29,693 nucleotides of DNA, from NCBI GenBank assembly GCA_963748075.1, contig CAVVHQ010000005.1:1-29693 (forward strand), given 5' to 3'. Source of the stretch: VRUE01 sp963748075. Its GTDB lineage: Bacteria; Actinomycetota; Thermoleophilia; Solirubrobacterales; 70-9. The position numbers and the translations under genes are program-made. Below are positions 14,197 to 21,052 of the stretch, in pieces (the stretch's first letter is position 1; each line of letters starts with the position of its first letter). The notes beneath the pieces were generated by a model that was not told the DNA's origin, did not search any database, and saw only the letters and a program-made list of their open reading frames with translations.

Positions 14197-14263
14197 CGCT
14201 TCGCGCGAGGATTTGCGAGCGCGCCGACTCCCAGCCGTAGACGCTCGCGCATCGCGCAAAGCG
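14197..14263 (-). repeat. Accessory-region repeat, copy 3, with 18-bp imperfect hairpin
   Basis: Left arm 14197-14221 and right arm 14242-14263 pair over 5, 6 and 7 bp, separated by a C/A mismatch and an unequal internal loop, around a 20-nt loop. Bases 14211-14243 match the copy at 8856-8888 at about 27 of 33 positions. It sits between the end of the HNH gene and the start of the DUF4268 gene. Confidence 0.6.
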
Positions 14264-14284
14264 GCACCCAGCGCCGAACCCGGA

Positions 14285-14710
14285 CTAGGACACGTAGGCC
14301 TTGCGCACCATGGCGGCCGTCCATTGGTTCGTGCCGTGTGCGGGGGGAACACCCTTGCGGTTCAGGAACTCGGCGATGTCGGCGAGGGACTTTCCCTTCG
14401 CGAGCTGCGTCCGGACCTGCGCCCGCCAGCCCCAGTCCCGCTTGTTGCACCAAGAGTGGGAGAGTCGAACGTTCTCGGCGACGAACCTACCGCCATCCGA
14501 TTTGAGCGTCGGGTAGTGGTCGCGCGAGGGCGTCCACTTGTTGCCCGGGGTCCCGACCGGATCGAAAGCGCCGCGCCCCTTGTGGTGGTAGCACTGCGGC
14601 ATCTCGCACCTCAGGGCGAGGAGCTGGCCTCGCTCGGCCATCCGCACGAGGACATTTGCATTTTTCACGCCGAGCTCGCGGAGTTGGTCCGCGACCGATT
14701 TATCTGCCAT
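14285..14710 (-). CDS. HNH-type nuclease-like protein with recombinase-like C-terminus
   Basis: The 141-residue protein has an N-terminal helix (SVADQLRELGVKNANVLVRMAERG), then a cysteine- and histidine-rich core: RCEMPQCYHHKG (Cys35, Cys40, His42), SRDHYPTLKSDGG (Asp64, His65), AENVRLSHSWCNKRDWG (Asn80, His85, Cys88, Asn89). That spacing fits the HNH/beta-beta-alpha-metal nuclease fold with a zinc knuckle. Residues 103-139 (LAKGKSLADIAEFLNRKGVPPAHG, WTAAMVRKAY) resemble the DNA-binding module found in serine recombinases. It may cut DNA sequence-specifically. A longer start at 14728 exists, but Met at 14710 is preceded by AGGA at a normal distance. No partner gene is adjacent except the DUF4268 gene downstream on the same strand. 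Confidence 0.72.
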   Translation of the reverse strand: MADKSVADQLRELGVKNANVLVRMAERGQLLALRCEMPQCYHHKGRGAFDPVGTPGNKWTPSRDHYPTLKSDGGRFVAENVRLSHSWCNKRDWGWRAQVRTQLAKGKSLADIAEFLNRKGVPPAHGTNQWTAAMVRKAYVS

Positions 14711-14735
14711 GCGGCGATCCTGACACAACTGCTCT

Positions 14736-14873
14736 CGCGTGGTTGCGAGCAGTTTGGAAGCACCGGCCTACAGGCCCGCTACGGACGAGAAGGAGATGCC
14801 GGTCCCCAATCGACGGGATGCCTGCTCCGAAGGGCCACGCAGCGCTCGGCGGCGCAGCGGTTGGCCTTGGTGC
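14736..14873 (-). repeat. Accessory-region repeat, copy 4
   Basis: This starts with CGCGTGGTTGCGAGC, includes GGACGAGAAGGAG (14783-14795, identical to 11410-11422), and from 14801 to 14872 is about 80 percent identical to 12481-12552. It is the same element as copy 2 but shorter by about 60 bp and without the IS insertion. It lies 26 bp upstream of the HNH gene start. Confidence 0.6.
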
Positions 14874-14977
14874 AGCTGAAGCCGGGTGGCTACGGGAACG
14901 GTTGATGGCCATGGACGCTCGTCCAAGCGAGCGTCCCCTCGCCTACTTTCGCGCGTGATTGCGGTAGCAGGCGAGCG

Positions 14978-15373
14978 CTAGGACCAGAACGCGTCGCTCT
15001 CGGCCGGTTTCGCGTCGACCATCCGCCACTCGGCGATGCGGCCGTCCGCGACCCGGAGCAGGTGGGCGGCGAAGTTGTGCAGGGAGCGGCCGCCGCGCTC
15101 GGCGCGGACCTCGACCATGACCAGGGCTTGGTCTTCGTCAACCGGGACCGGCGGCTGGGTCAGCTCGACGCTGAAGCGGGCCGAGGGGAGGTCCATCGCC
15201 TCGACGCGATCGAGGTAGGCCTCCCTGCCCTCGACCCTGTCCATCCCGCCCTCGGCGTTGGTGACGTAGGCGACCAGGTCCTCGGCGAGCATCGCCCGCA
15301 TCGTGTCGAAGTCGGCGGCCGAGAAGGCCGCGAGGAAACGGCCTGCGACCGCGGCCGGCTCGCTCGATGCCAT
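14978..15373 (-). CDS. SnoaL-like (NTF2-fold) protein
   Basis: This 131-residue single-domain protein follows the SnoaL pattern: VAGRFLAAFSAADFDTMRAMLAEDLVAYVTNAEGG as the opening helices, a VEGREAYLDRVEAMDL cap, strands SVELTQPPVPVDEDQALVMVEVRAERGG, and the closing LLRVADGRIAEWRMVDAKP. Such proteins are small isomerases, cyclases or ligand binders. The frame is open to 15430, but family homology starts at the ATG 15371-15373. A GAGTATCGT stretch about 12 bp upstream on the same strand could be the -10 of a short-leader message. It marks the right edge of the accessory region. Confidence 0.75.
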   Translation of the reverse strand: MASSEPAAVAGRFLAAFSAADFDTMRAMLAEDLVAYVTNAEGGMDRVEGREAYLDRVEAMDLPSARFSVELTQPPVPVDEDQALVMVEVRAERGGRSLHNFAAHLLRVADGRIAEWRMVDAKPAESDAFWS

Positions 15374-15492
15374 GAGGGGAGACGATACTCCCGGCGCCTG
15401 GGGGCTGTGGGGGCATCGCGGTCGCTTCATCGCGGATCTGACGAGCGGCTCGCCGGCTGAGCGCGCGGGCCGACGGCTAGCCTGTCGGCAGG

Positions 15493-16395
15493 ATGCGAGC
15501 GCGCCTGGTTATCTGCGTGTGCCTTGCAGCGCTTCTCGCCGGCTGTGGGCAGAGCTCAGCGCGGCCGTTTCGCGCTCAAGTCCACCTGGCCCGAGTCGCT
15601 CACACGGCGATCGCCTGGTACGAACGGGGTCGGGGGGCGCCGCTGGCGATGCTGATCGGCACCGGCTCGACGATGGCGGAATGGGACCCGGCCCTGCTGC
15701 GGCTGCTGGCCCGCGACCACCGGCTGATCCTCTTCGACTACCCCGGCATGGGGTTGTCGGGACCCTGGCGCGGACAATCCTTCGGGTCCCTCGCCGAGGC
15801 GACCGCCGGGCTGCTGAAGACGATCGACGTGCCGCGGGCGGACGTCCTCGGCTGGTCGATGGGCGGCTTCGTCGCCCAACGCCTGGCGATCGAGCACCCC
15901 GGCAGGGTCTCCCACCTGATCCTCGCCGGGACCAACCCCGGCGGCAGCCGAACCGTGCTCGGCACGCCGCAGGCGCAGGCGATCGACAGCGAGCCGCATC
16001 CCTCCGACCCGCAGATCCTCCGCGAGCTCTATCCACCGGGCCGCCAGGCCGAGGGCCGGCGCTTCCTCCACCGCCTCGAAACGGCGAGCCAGAGCGGCGA
16101 GGCCCCCGACGACTTCCGCGTCCCCGCCGCCGCCACCCGCCGTCAGGTCGCGGCCGAGGACCCCTGGCTGCGCAGCAACCGCAACTATCGTCAGCTCACC
16201 GGCCTCGCCGCCCCGACCCTCGCCGCCGCCGGCGCCGCCGACCCGGTGGCGCCGCCGATCAACCTGCGGCGGATCGCCGCTCGAGTCCCCGGCGCCGAGC
16301 TCCGGGTCTTCCCCGGCGCCCACGCCTTCCTCTTCCAGGAGTGCCGCTCGTTCGCTCGCCTCGTCGCCTCGTTCCTGGATCGTCCGAGCCGGTAG
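15493..16395 (+). CDS. Alpha/beta-hydrolase lipoprotein
   Basis: The 300-residue protein starts with a lipoprotein signal: MRARL, a hydrophobic core, then the lipobox LLAGC with Cys18 as the lipidated residue. The mature part is an alpha/beta hydrolase: oxyanion region LIGTGSTMAEWD (where HG is often found), FDYPGMGLSG, nucleophile elbow LGWSMGG with Ser122, an acid candidate in AAGAADPVAPP, and the catalytic His in FPGAHAFLFQ near the C-terminus. All triad elements are present, so an active esterase, lipase or epoxide-hydrolase-type enzyme anchored outside the membrane is likely. ATG 15493 lies 10 bp after a TAGCCT box, suggesting a nearly leaderless transcript. The substrate is unknown. Confidence 0.85.
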   Translation: MRARLVICVCLAALLAGCGQSSARPFRAQVHLARVAHTAIAWYERGRGAPLAMLIGTGSTMAEWDPALLRLLARDHRLILFDYPGMGLSGPWRGQSFGSLAEATAGLLKTIDVPRADVLGWSMGGFVAQRLAIEHPGRVSHLILAGTNPGGSRTVLGTPQAQAIDSEPHPSDPQILRELYPPGRQAEGRRFLHRLETASQSGEAPDDFRVPAAATRRQVAAEDPWLRSNRNYRQLTGLAAPTLAAAGAADPVAPPINLRRIAARVPGAELRVFPGAHAFLFQECRSFARLVASFLDRPSR

Positions 16396-16421
16396 CTGCC
16401 AGCGTGTTATGTTGCCCCTCG

Positions 16422-17951
16422 ATGCTGGGGGGGAGTCAGCGGGGACATCAGTCGTCTGCGCACAGGGCGGCGAGCGGGCGGTTTCGCCTGGGACCGATCG
16501 TCGTCCTGATCGTCCTGGCGCTCGCGATCCCCTCCCAGGCCGGAGCCACCGCGCCCCTGCCGACGCAGCTGGTCCTGATCGGCAGCAAACCGGTCGCCGC
16601 CCCCCAACGCGGGGCGACTATCAAATGCGACCCGGCGCTCGGCGGTTGCACGACCTTCTCACCGTCCGCCTCGGCCGTTTACCCGTCCGGCTTCCGCGCC
16701 CCCGAACACGGCGGGATCGTCTTCGTCGCGATCGGCCACGAGCCGATCGACAACTACAGCTTCCGGCCGGTCCTCGCCCGACCGGCGGGGACCGACCTGC
16801 GGATCGAAGCGGTGCTCGGCGTCCAGACTCCCTTCGGAGTCGGGCCCTGGGGGACCGTGGGACCGGGCGCCGGGCAGATCGGCGTCTACCCCTCGCCGCC
16901 GACCCCGGGAAGCTTCGCCGTATGGGACCAGCCGGGCTACGAGGTGAAGAAGGGGGAGCTGGTGGGAATCTCCGCGGCCGGCCCGGTCGGCCCCTCGTTG
17001 GAAGCCGACCCGGGTCGCGACAGCGTCGCCTTCAAACCGGCGCTGGCGAGCGGCGCCCTCGCCGCCCCCGGCCCGCTCAATGTCCTCAAGGATCTCTCGC
17101 TGGAGGTGCAGGTGGCGATCGAGAAGGCGGCGGCGCTCCGGGCCCATAGCGCCTGGGCGTTCCCCAACCCGGTCACCGGGTTCCGGCAGGGCTCGGCCTT
17201 CAGGCTGCTGGCGATCGCCCAGAACACCTCCTCCAAGGCGGCGGCTCGCGATGTGATCGGTGCGGTCGACCTCGCCGGCAAGCCGTTCAAGGGTCTGCCC
17301 AAGCTCGGCCCGCCGTGTGATGCGTACTCCTGCCTCAACCTCGGCACGATTCCCGCGGTGGGCCAGCCGAAGGCGAAACGCCCCTTTGCTTGGGGCTGGA
17401 CCCTGGTGAAACCGCCGCAGCGCGGCAAGGGACGGATCGACGTGCTCTTCGAATCGCAGACGATCGAGAACGACCAGTCGACCCTGGCCAACAACGGCGG
17501 CAGCTTCCGGCTGACCTTCAAGCGGGAACGGCGGCCCGCGGGCCGCCCGCCGGGCTGCCAGAGGCTGCGGCTGGGGACCCCGCGCCCCGACACGCTGAAC
17601 GGCAGTCGCAGGTCCGACACCCTGGTCGGGCTGCAGGCCAACGACACGCTGCGGGGGCGGGGCGCCGGCGATTGCATCGTCGGCTCCGCCGGCGCCGACC
17701 TGATGCGCGGCGATGCCGGCAACGACGTCCTGCTCGGCGACGACCCGGCCACCTTCAAGCTCGGCAAGCCGGGCAGGGACAGGATCGACGCCGGCCCGGG
17801 CCGCGACTACGTCGACGCCGGCCCGGCGAACGACTCGGTCGTCTCCAAGGACGGCGAAACCGACATCGTCGACTGCGGCCCCGGAAGGCGCGACCGGGTC
17901 GAAGCCGACCGCAAGGACCGGCTTACCGGCTGCGAGATCCGGGTCTTCTGA
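16422..17951 (+). CDS. Secreted protein with C-terminal RTX-like repeats
   Basis: The 509-residue product has a twin-part signal region: a basic lead (residues 1-23) and hydrophobic GPIVVLIVLALAIP with an AGA cleavage site near 38-40. The central 330 residues are strand-rich, with Cys pairs and a conserved WDQPGYEVKKGELVGISAAGP segment, and I do not recognise them. Residues from about 390 show degenerate RTX/haemolysin-type calcium-binding nonapeptides: DTLNGSRRSDTLVG, GAGDCIVGSAGADLMRGDAGNDVLLGDD, GRDRIDAGPGRDYVDAGPANDSVV. Unlike Gram-negative RTX toxins it has a classical signal, so export is probably by Sec and calcium would fold the repeats outside the cell. ATG 16422 follows TTATGT by about 11 bp. 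The 3' end overlaps the convergent next gene by 29 bp. Confidence 0.8.
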   Translation: MLGGSQRGHQSSAHRAASGRFRLGPIVVLIVLALAIPSQAGATAPLPTQLVLIGSKPVAAPQRGATIKCDPALGGCTTFSPSASAVYPSGFRAPEHGGIVFVAIGHEPIDNYSFRPVLARPAGTDLRIEAVLGVQTPFGVGPWGTVGPGAGQIGVYPSPPTPGSFAVWDQPGYEVKKGELVGISAAGPVGPSLEADPGRDSVAFKPALASGALAAPGPLNVLKDLSLEVQVAIEKAAALRAHSAWAFPNPVTGFRQGSAFRLLAIAQNTSSKAAARDVIGAVDLAGKPFKGLPKLGPPCDAYSCLNLGTIPAVGQPKAKRPFAWGWTLVKPPQRGKGRIDVLFESQTIENDQSTLANNGGSFRLTFKRERRPAGRPPGCQRLRLGTPRPDTLNGSRRSDTLVGLQANDTLRGRGAGDCIVGSAGADLMRGDAGNDVLLGDDPATFKLGKPGRDRIDAGPGRDYVDAGPANDSVVSKDGETDIVDCGPGRRDRVEADRKDRLTGCEIRVF

Positions 17952-18318
17952 GCGGGACATCGTCGCCCTGCTCCCCGAGGAGCCGGCGCAGCTCGACCAG
18001 CTTCCGTTTGAGGCGATTGACCACGAAGACCTCGAGGCCGTCCGCGGTCCGGATCCCGAGGCGCTTGCGCATTCCCGCGGCGAACACGGCGGCATCGCGG
18101 CCGACGACCTCGACGCCGGTCACGGCGTCGAGCGGGCGCTCCCAGATTTCCCGGCCGAGCATCATGTCGTAGCGATTGGGTTGGAAGAGGACGCGGCGAT
18201 CCGTCACGACCAGGCGGCCACCCGACGTGACCGCCGGGCTGAGGAGGCGGTTGGCGAGCGCCTTCCAGCGCAGCGTCTCCCCCGGTTCGAGTCTTGGACG
18301 CACCTGGAAGATGCCCAT
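17923..18318 (-). CDS. PH/GRAM-like domain protein
   Basis: The 131-residue protein looks like a small PH-type (GRAM or bPH) domain: MGIFQVRPRLEPGETLRWKALANRLLSP, strand pair GGRLVVTDRRVLFQPNRYDMMLGREIWERPLDAVTGVEVV, and a closing IRTADGLEVFVVNRLKRKLVELRRLL helix. The VTDRRVLF motif is diagnostic of these domains. It is probably cytoplasmic or membrane-associated; the ligand is unknown. The frame extends to 18396, but Met at 18318 begins the domain and is preceded by GCATACT about 13 bp upstream, a reasonable -10 box. Its last 29 bp overlap the 3' end of the RTX-repeat gene on the other strand. Confidence 0.72.
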   Translation of the reverse strand: MGIFQVRPRLEPGETLRWKALANRLLSPAVTSGGRLVVTDRRVLFQPNRYDMMLGREIWERPLDAVTGVEVVGRDAAVFAAGMRKRLGIRTADGLEVFVVNRLKRKLVELRRLLGEQGDDVPLRRPGSRSR

Positions 18319-18407
18319 ATCGGCGGGCAAGTATGCAGCACGGGCCGGCGGCCGGCCGTCGCGGCCGGCGCGTTGCCGCCGGCCGACAGCCCGCATAGGA
18401 TGGCCGC

Positions 18408-19271
18408 GTGATTTCGCCCTCCGCCGGAGCGCGTTTCGGCGCCTTCGCGCTCCTCCTCCCGGCGGTTGTCGCTGTGCTGCTCTCCAGCGGCTGCGGATCG
18501 GGGTCTTCCTCCGGCACCGGCGGAAGCACCGAAAGCTCCAATCCGAGCGCCGGCAAGGTTCGAGTCGTCTGGCAGAAGCCGGCGAGCGCCGAAGACGCCA
18601 CCGGCTACGAACTGCTGACGGCGAGCGGGACGAAGGCTGTCGCGACCGCGCTCGCCGAAGCCTTCGAGCTCCCGCACCCGCTCCTGGTGCGGGGCGTCAA
18701 CGGGATCGGCGCCGGCCCCATCTACAACCCTGAAGACAACTCGATCACCCTTCCCTACGAGTTCGCCGCGCTCGTCCTCGAAGTCGAGTCGAGCAGCAAC
18801 CCCGAAATCGGCCCCGAAGAACTCGGCGAACAGGCGGCCGCCGTCGACAACTTCATCCTCGCCCACGAGTTCGCGCACGCCCTGATCGCCAACTTCGAAC
18901 TGCCCGTGCTCGGCAGGGAAGAGGACGCGGCCGACTCGATCGCCACCGTCCTGCTCCTCGGCGTCCCGGAAGGCGCCGCGTACGCGGCCGACGCCGCCGC
19001 CTTCTGGGCGGACTTCTCGAGTCGCCAGGAACCGCCCGCCCTGGTCGAATACGCCGACGTCCACTCGCTCGACCTGCAGCGCTCCTTCAACGTCCTCTGC
19101 TGGGTTGCAGGCTCGAGCAAGAGGTCCTTCGAAGAAGTGGCCGAACTCGGCGTCCTCCCCGAATCGAGGCTCGAAACCTGTCCCGAGGAATACGCCCAGA
19201 TCGTGGCCAGCATCGAACAGGAGCTGAAGCCGCACCTCGAGAACGACGTCAACCTGAAGCCGGCGCAGTAG
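18408..19271 (+). CDS. DUF4344 putative metallopeptidase lipoprotein
   Basis: The 287-residue protein has a lipoprotein signal with lipobox LLSSGC (Cys29) followed by a Gly/Ser-rich linker. From residue 50 it matches DUF4344: VRVVWQKPAS, then ITLPYEFAALVL, a zinc motif HEFAH at 153-157 (His153, Glu154, His157) in LAHEFAHALIANFELPVLGREEDAAD, where Glu172 or Asp173 is the third-ligand candidate. Active-site residues are therefore complete and a cell-surface peptidase is likely. Codon use is odd: glutamate is encoded mainly by GAA (about three GAA per GAG), while most neighbouring genes use GAG almost exclusively. This could mean transfer from another lineage. The start is GTG 18408; the gene diverges from the PH-like gene. 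Confidence 0.82.
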   Translation: MISPSAGARFGAFALLLPAVVAVLLSSGCGSGSSSGTGGSTESSNPSAGKVRVVWQKPASAEDATGYELLTASGTKAVATALAEAFELPHPLLVRGVNGIGAGPIYNPEDNSITLPYEFAALVLEVESSSNPEIGPEELGEQAAAVDNFILAHEFAHALIANFELPVLGREEDAADSIATVLLLGVPEGAAYAADAAAFWADFSSRQEPPALVEYADVHSLDLQRSFNVLCWVAGSSKRSFEEVAELGVLPESRLETCPEEYAQIVASIEQELKPHLENDVNLKPAQ

Positions 19272-19345
19272 CTAGCTGTACGTTGACGCGGTGGCGACCG
19301 CGGGCGTAGCATCGGCCTCGAGAGCCCACAACGAAGGAGGCCCTG

Positions 19346-19789
19346 ATGGCCCAAAGCGCAGAAGACGTGGCTCGCGAGAGCATCGAGTGCTTCAACGCCG
19401 ACGACTTCGACCGCCTCCGCTCGATTCTGGCCGACGATTCCTACGAGGAGGAGCTGTCCACGCAGCGCCGACTCGAGGGAGCGGATGCCCAGATCGACGC
19501 GGCGAAGGCATGGAAGCAGGCCTTCCCGGATGGCCGTGGAACGGTGACCGGGATCTACGCGGCCGGGGACACGGTGACGATCGAGGTCACCTGGGAGGGC
19601 ACCCAGAGCGGTCCGATGCAGACGCCCGACGGCCAGGAGCTGCCGCCGTCGAACCGGCACGGCGCGGTCAAAGCGTGCCAGGTCATCGAGACCGAGGGCG
19701 GCAAGATCAAGGCGACCCGCCACTACTTCGACCTGATCACGCTGCTGCGGCAGATCGGGGCGATGGAGGGAGCTGCGGCGGGCGCCTAA
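19346..19789 (+). CDS. SnoaL-like ester cyclase-family protein
   Basis: This 147-residue protein has the SnoaL outline: EDVARESIECFNADDFDRLRSILADDSYEEELSTQRRLEG, a cap helix AQIDAAKAWKQAFPDGRGTVTGIYAAGDTVTIEVTWEGTQSG, and the closing strand IIETEGGKIKATRHYFDLITLL-like sequence with His127. It resembles ester cyclases that act on polyketide-like substrates, but many members are uncharacterised. ATG 19346 is preceded by GAAGGAGG at ideal spacing, the strongest Shine-Dalgarno site in the right half of the window, so this gene may be highly translated. A clear terminator follows. Confidence 0.82.
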   Translation: MAQSAEDVARESIECFNADDFDRLRSILADDSYEEELSTQRRLEGADAQIDAAKAWKQAFPDGRGTVTGIYAAGDTVTIEVTWEGTQSGPMQTPDGQELPPSNRHGAVKACQVIETEGGKIKATRHYFDLITLLRQIGAMEGAAAGA

Positions 19790-19814
19790 CCGGCACTCTC
19801 AAGCGATCCGGTGA

Positions 19815-19840
19815 GGGGCCGCGTCACGCGGCCCCTTGTT
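19815..19840 (+). terminator. Rho-independent terminator
   Basis: GGGGCCGCG and CGCGGCCCC form a perfect 9-bp stem with a TCA loop, followed by TTGTT. It lies 25 bp after the stop of the SnoaL-like gene and just before the convergent DUF5995 gene. Confidence 0.85.
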
Positions 19841-19846
19841 CGTCGG

Positions 19847-20557
19847 TCACGGGGCCAGCCCGACGGGGGTGAGCAGGGCGCGGCCGGCGAACCCGACCGC
19901 GCGGTCGTCGACCGCCTCGTAGTCGTCGCCCAGCGGTGGCAGCGACCGCAGCGACCAGATCACTTCCGCTCCCACCCAGGCGGCGTCGCGCGCCCTCTCG
20001 ACGTTCCAGACGGCGACGACGTCATCCACCGGGTTGAAGACCAGGTCGAGTTCCTTCAGGAGGCCGGTCATCATCCATGCCTTCATCTTCTTCTCCACCT
20101 CGGCGATCAGTGCGTTCACCGACTCGTAGTCCTGGTGCTCCGGGCCGTCGTCGCGTGGCTCGGTCCCGCGCCCGGCGCAGGCTTCGCAGATGCCGATCGC
20201 CAGGTCGTGGTTGATGTGTGCGTTCATGCCCGCCAGCGCAAGCTGCACGGGTGCGATGCCGGTCTCGAAGCGGGCCTCGAACAGCGGCTTCCAGGCGTGG
20301 AAGGGATATCCCGCCGGCGGCGCGCCACTCCCGGCGGCTTCGAACGCCTCGAAGTAGAGGTTGCCGAAGGCCACGTCGAGCGCCTCGAGGAAGCCTGGCG
20401 CCGCCTGACGCCGTCCCGGCACCGACTCGGCCACCTGCTGCGTCACTTCGCGGTAGAGCCTGTTGAACCACTTCACGCCATCGCTGGGCGGCAGCGCCCG
20501 ATCGATGGCTTCGAGGCGTTCGAGCACCTCGGCGACGGTCGTTGCGACAGATGCCAT
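19847..20557 (-). CDS. DUF5995 family protein
   Basis: The 236-residue protein matches DUF5995, a family seen largely in actinobacteria. Recognisable parts are VLERLEAIDRALPPSDGVKWFNRLYREVTQQVAE, FLEALDVAFGNLYFEAFEA, WKPLFEARFETGIAPVQLALAGMNAHINHDLAIGI (with conserved His-x-x-x-His), a Cys-rich CEACAGRG insert and a long C-terminal helix region ERARDAAWVGAEVIWSLR. It is entirely helical in appearance, and the NAHINHDL motif suggests a metal or haem site. Function unknown. A GTG start at 20569 is possible, but the ATG at 20555-20557 begins the conserved part. It faces the terminator at its 3' end and starts 24 bp from a decayed gene on the other strand. Confidence 0.78.
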   Translation of the reverse strand: MASVATTVAEVLERLEAIDRALPPSDGVKWFNRLYREVTQQVAESVPGRRQAAPGFLEALDVAFGNLYFEAFEAAGSGAPPAGYPFHAWKPLFEARFETGIAPVQLALAGMNAHINHDLAIGICEACAGRGTEPRDDGPEHQDYESVNALIAEVEKKMKAWMMTGLLKELDLVFNPVDDVVAVWNVERARDAAWVGAEVIWSLRSLPPLGDDYEAVDDRAVGFAGRALLTPVGLAP

Positions 20558-20580
20558 CTCCGACGACACCGTAACGTGGT

Positions 20581-20815
20581 CTGCGCGCCTGGCAACCGGA
20601 GGGCGGCTGGGAAAAGCTGTTCTGCGGCAAATGCGGCTCGGCGGTCTTCAGCCGCCACCCCGAAGACCACGATCGGATCAGCATCCGGATGGGCAGCTTC
20701 GACGCGGATCCCGGCATTGCCCCAGCGTGCGCCAGTTCGTCGCCTACGCGGCAGCCTGGGAGCCGATTCCCGACGACGGCTTGCCCGCCACCAGGAGAGC
20801 GCCCAGACCGACTGA
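20581..20815 (+). pseudogene. Remnant of a GFA/CENP-V-type zinc protein
   Basis: From 20581 the sequence reads LRAWQPEGGWEKLFCGKCGSAVFSRHPEDHDRISIRMGSFDADPGI, the C-terminal half of a glutathione-dependent formaldehyde-activating (GFA) family protein, including the FCGKCGSAVF zinc knuckle. The first half, with the remaining zinc ligands, is missing, and there is no start codon. After about 20720 the frame changes: SVRQFVAYAAAWEPIPDDGLP continues in another frame, then RHQESAQTD and TGA 20813-20815 in a third. So the gene is truncated at its 5' end and carries two frameshifts. It lies between the start of the DUF5995 gene and another broken gene. Confidence 0.75.
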
Positions 20816-20831
20816 CTGGCAGTCTGGCTCT

Positions 20832-21028
20832 GTGTCGGATCCCCGGGAGACGTTGCGCCGCGCCTACCGTGCGTTCAACGCGCGTGAAGTCGACATCGCG
20901 ACTGACCTCATGCACCCGGAGGTCGACTGGCCCAACGCCTGGGAGGGCGGCCGAGTCGTCGGCCGCGCCGCGGTCCGCGATTACTGGGATACGGGCTGAT
21001 CGCGCGCATGGACGCCGTCGAGACCTGA
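20832..21028 (+). pseudogene. Internally deleted NTF2/SnoaL-like gene
   Basis: GTG 20832 opens SDPRETLRRAYRAFNAREVDIATDLMHPEVDWPNAWEGGRVVGRAAVRDYW, a very typical start of a SnoaL-like protein. Immediately after YW the frame stops at 20997-20999. In another frame the next bases read GLIARMDAVET and TGA 21026-21028, the usual C-terminal strand of the same family (DGL-ARMDVVE). About 50-60 central residues are missing. The junction lies at TACTGGGATACGGG, where TACTGGG and TACGGG could have served as short homology. No function is expected. Confidence 0.75.
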
Positions 21029-21052
21029 GCGCGAAGAAGAGACGCCGGCGGT

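Noticed and set aside
8151..14873. Classical integron
   Set aside because: No GTTRRRY core sites and no integron-integrase-specific insert were recognised. The repeats are only loosely similar, so the cassette idea is kept as a hypothesis, not an annotation.
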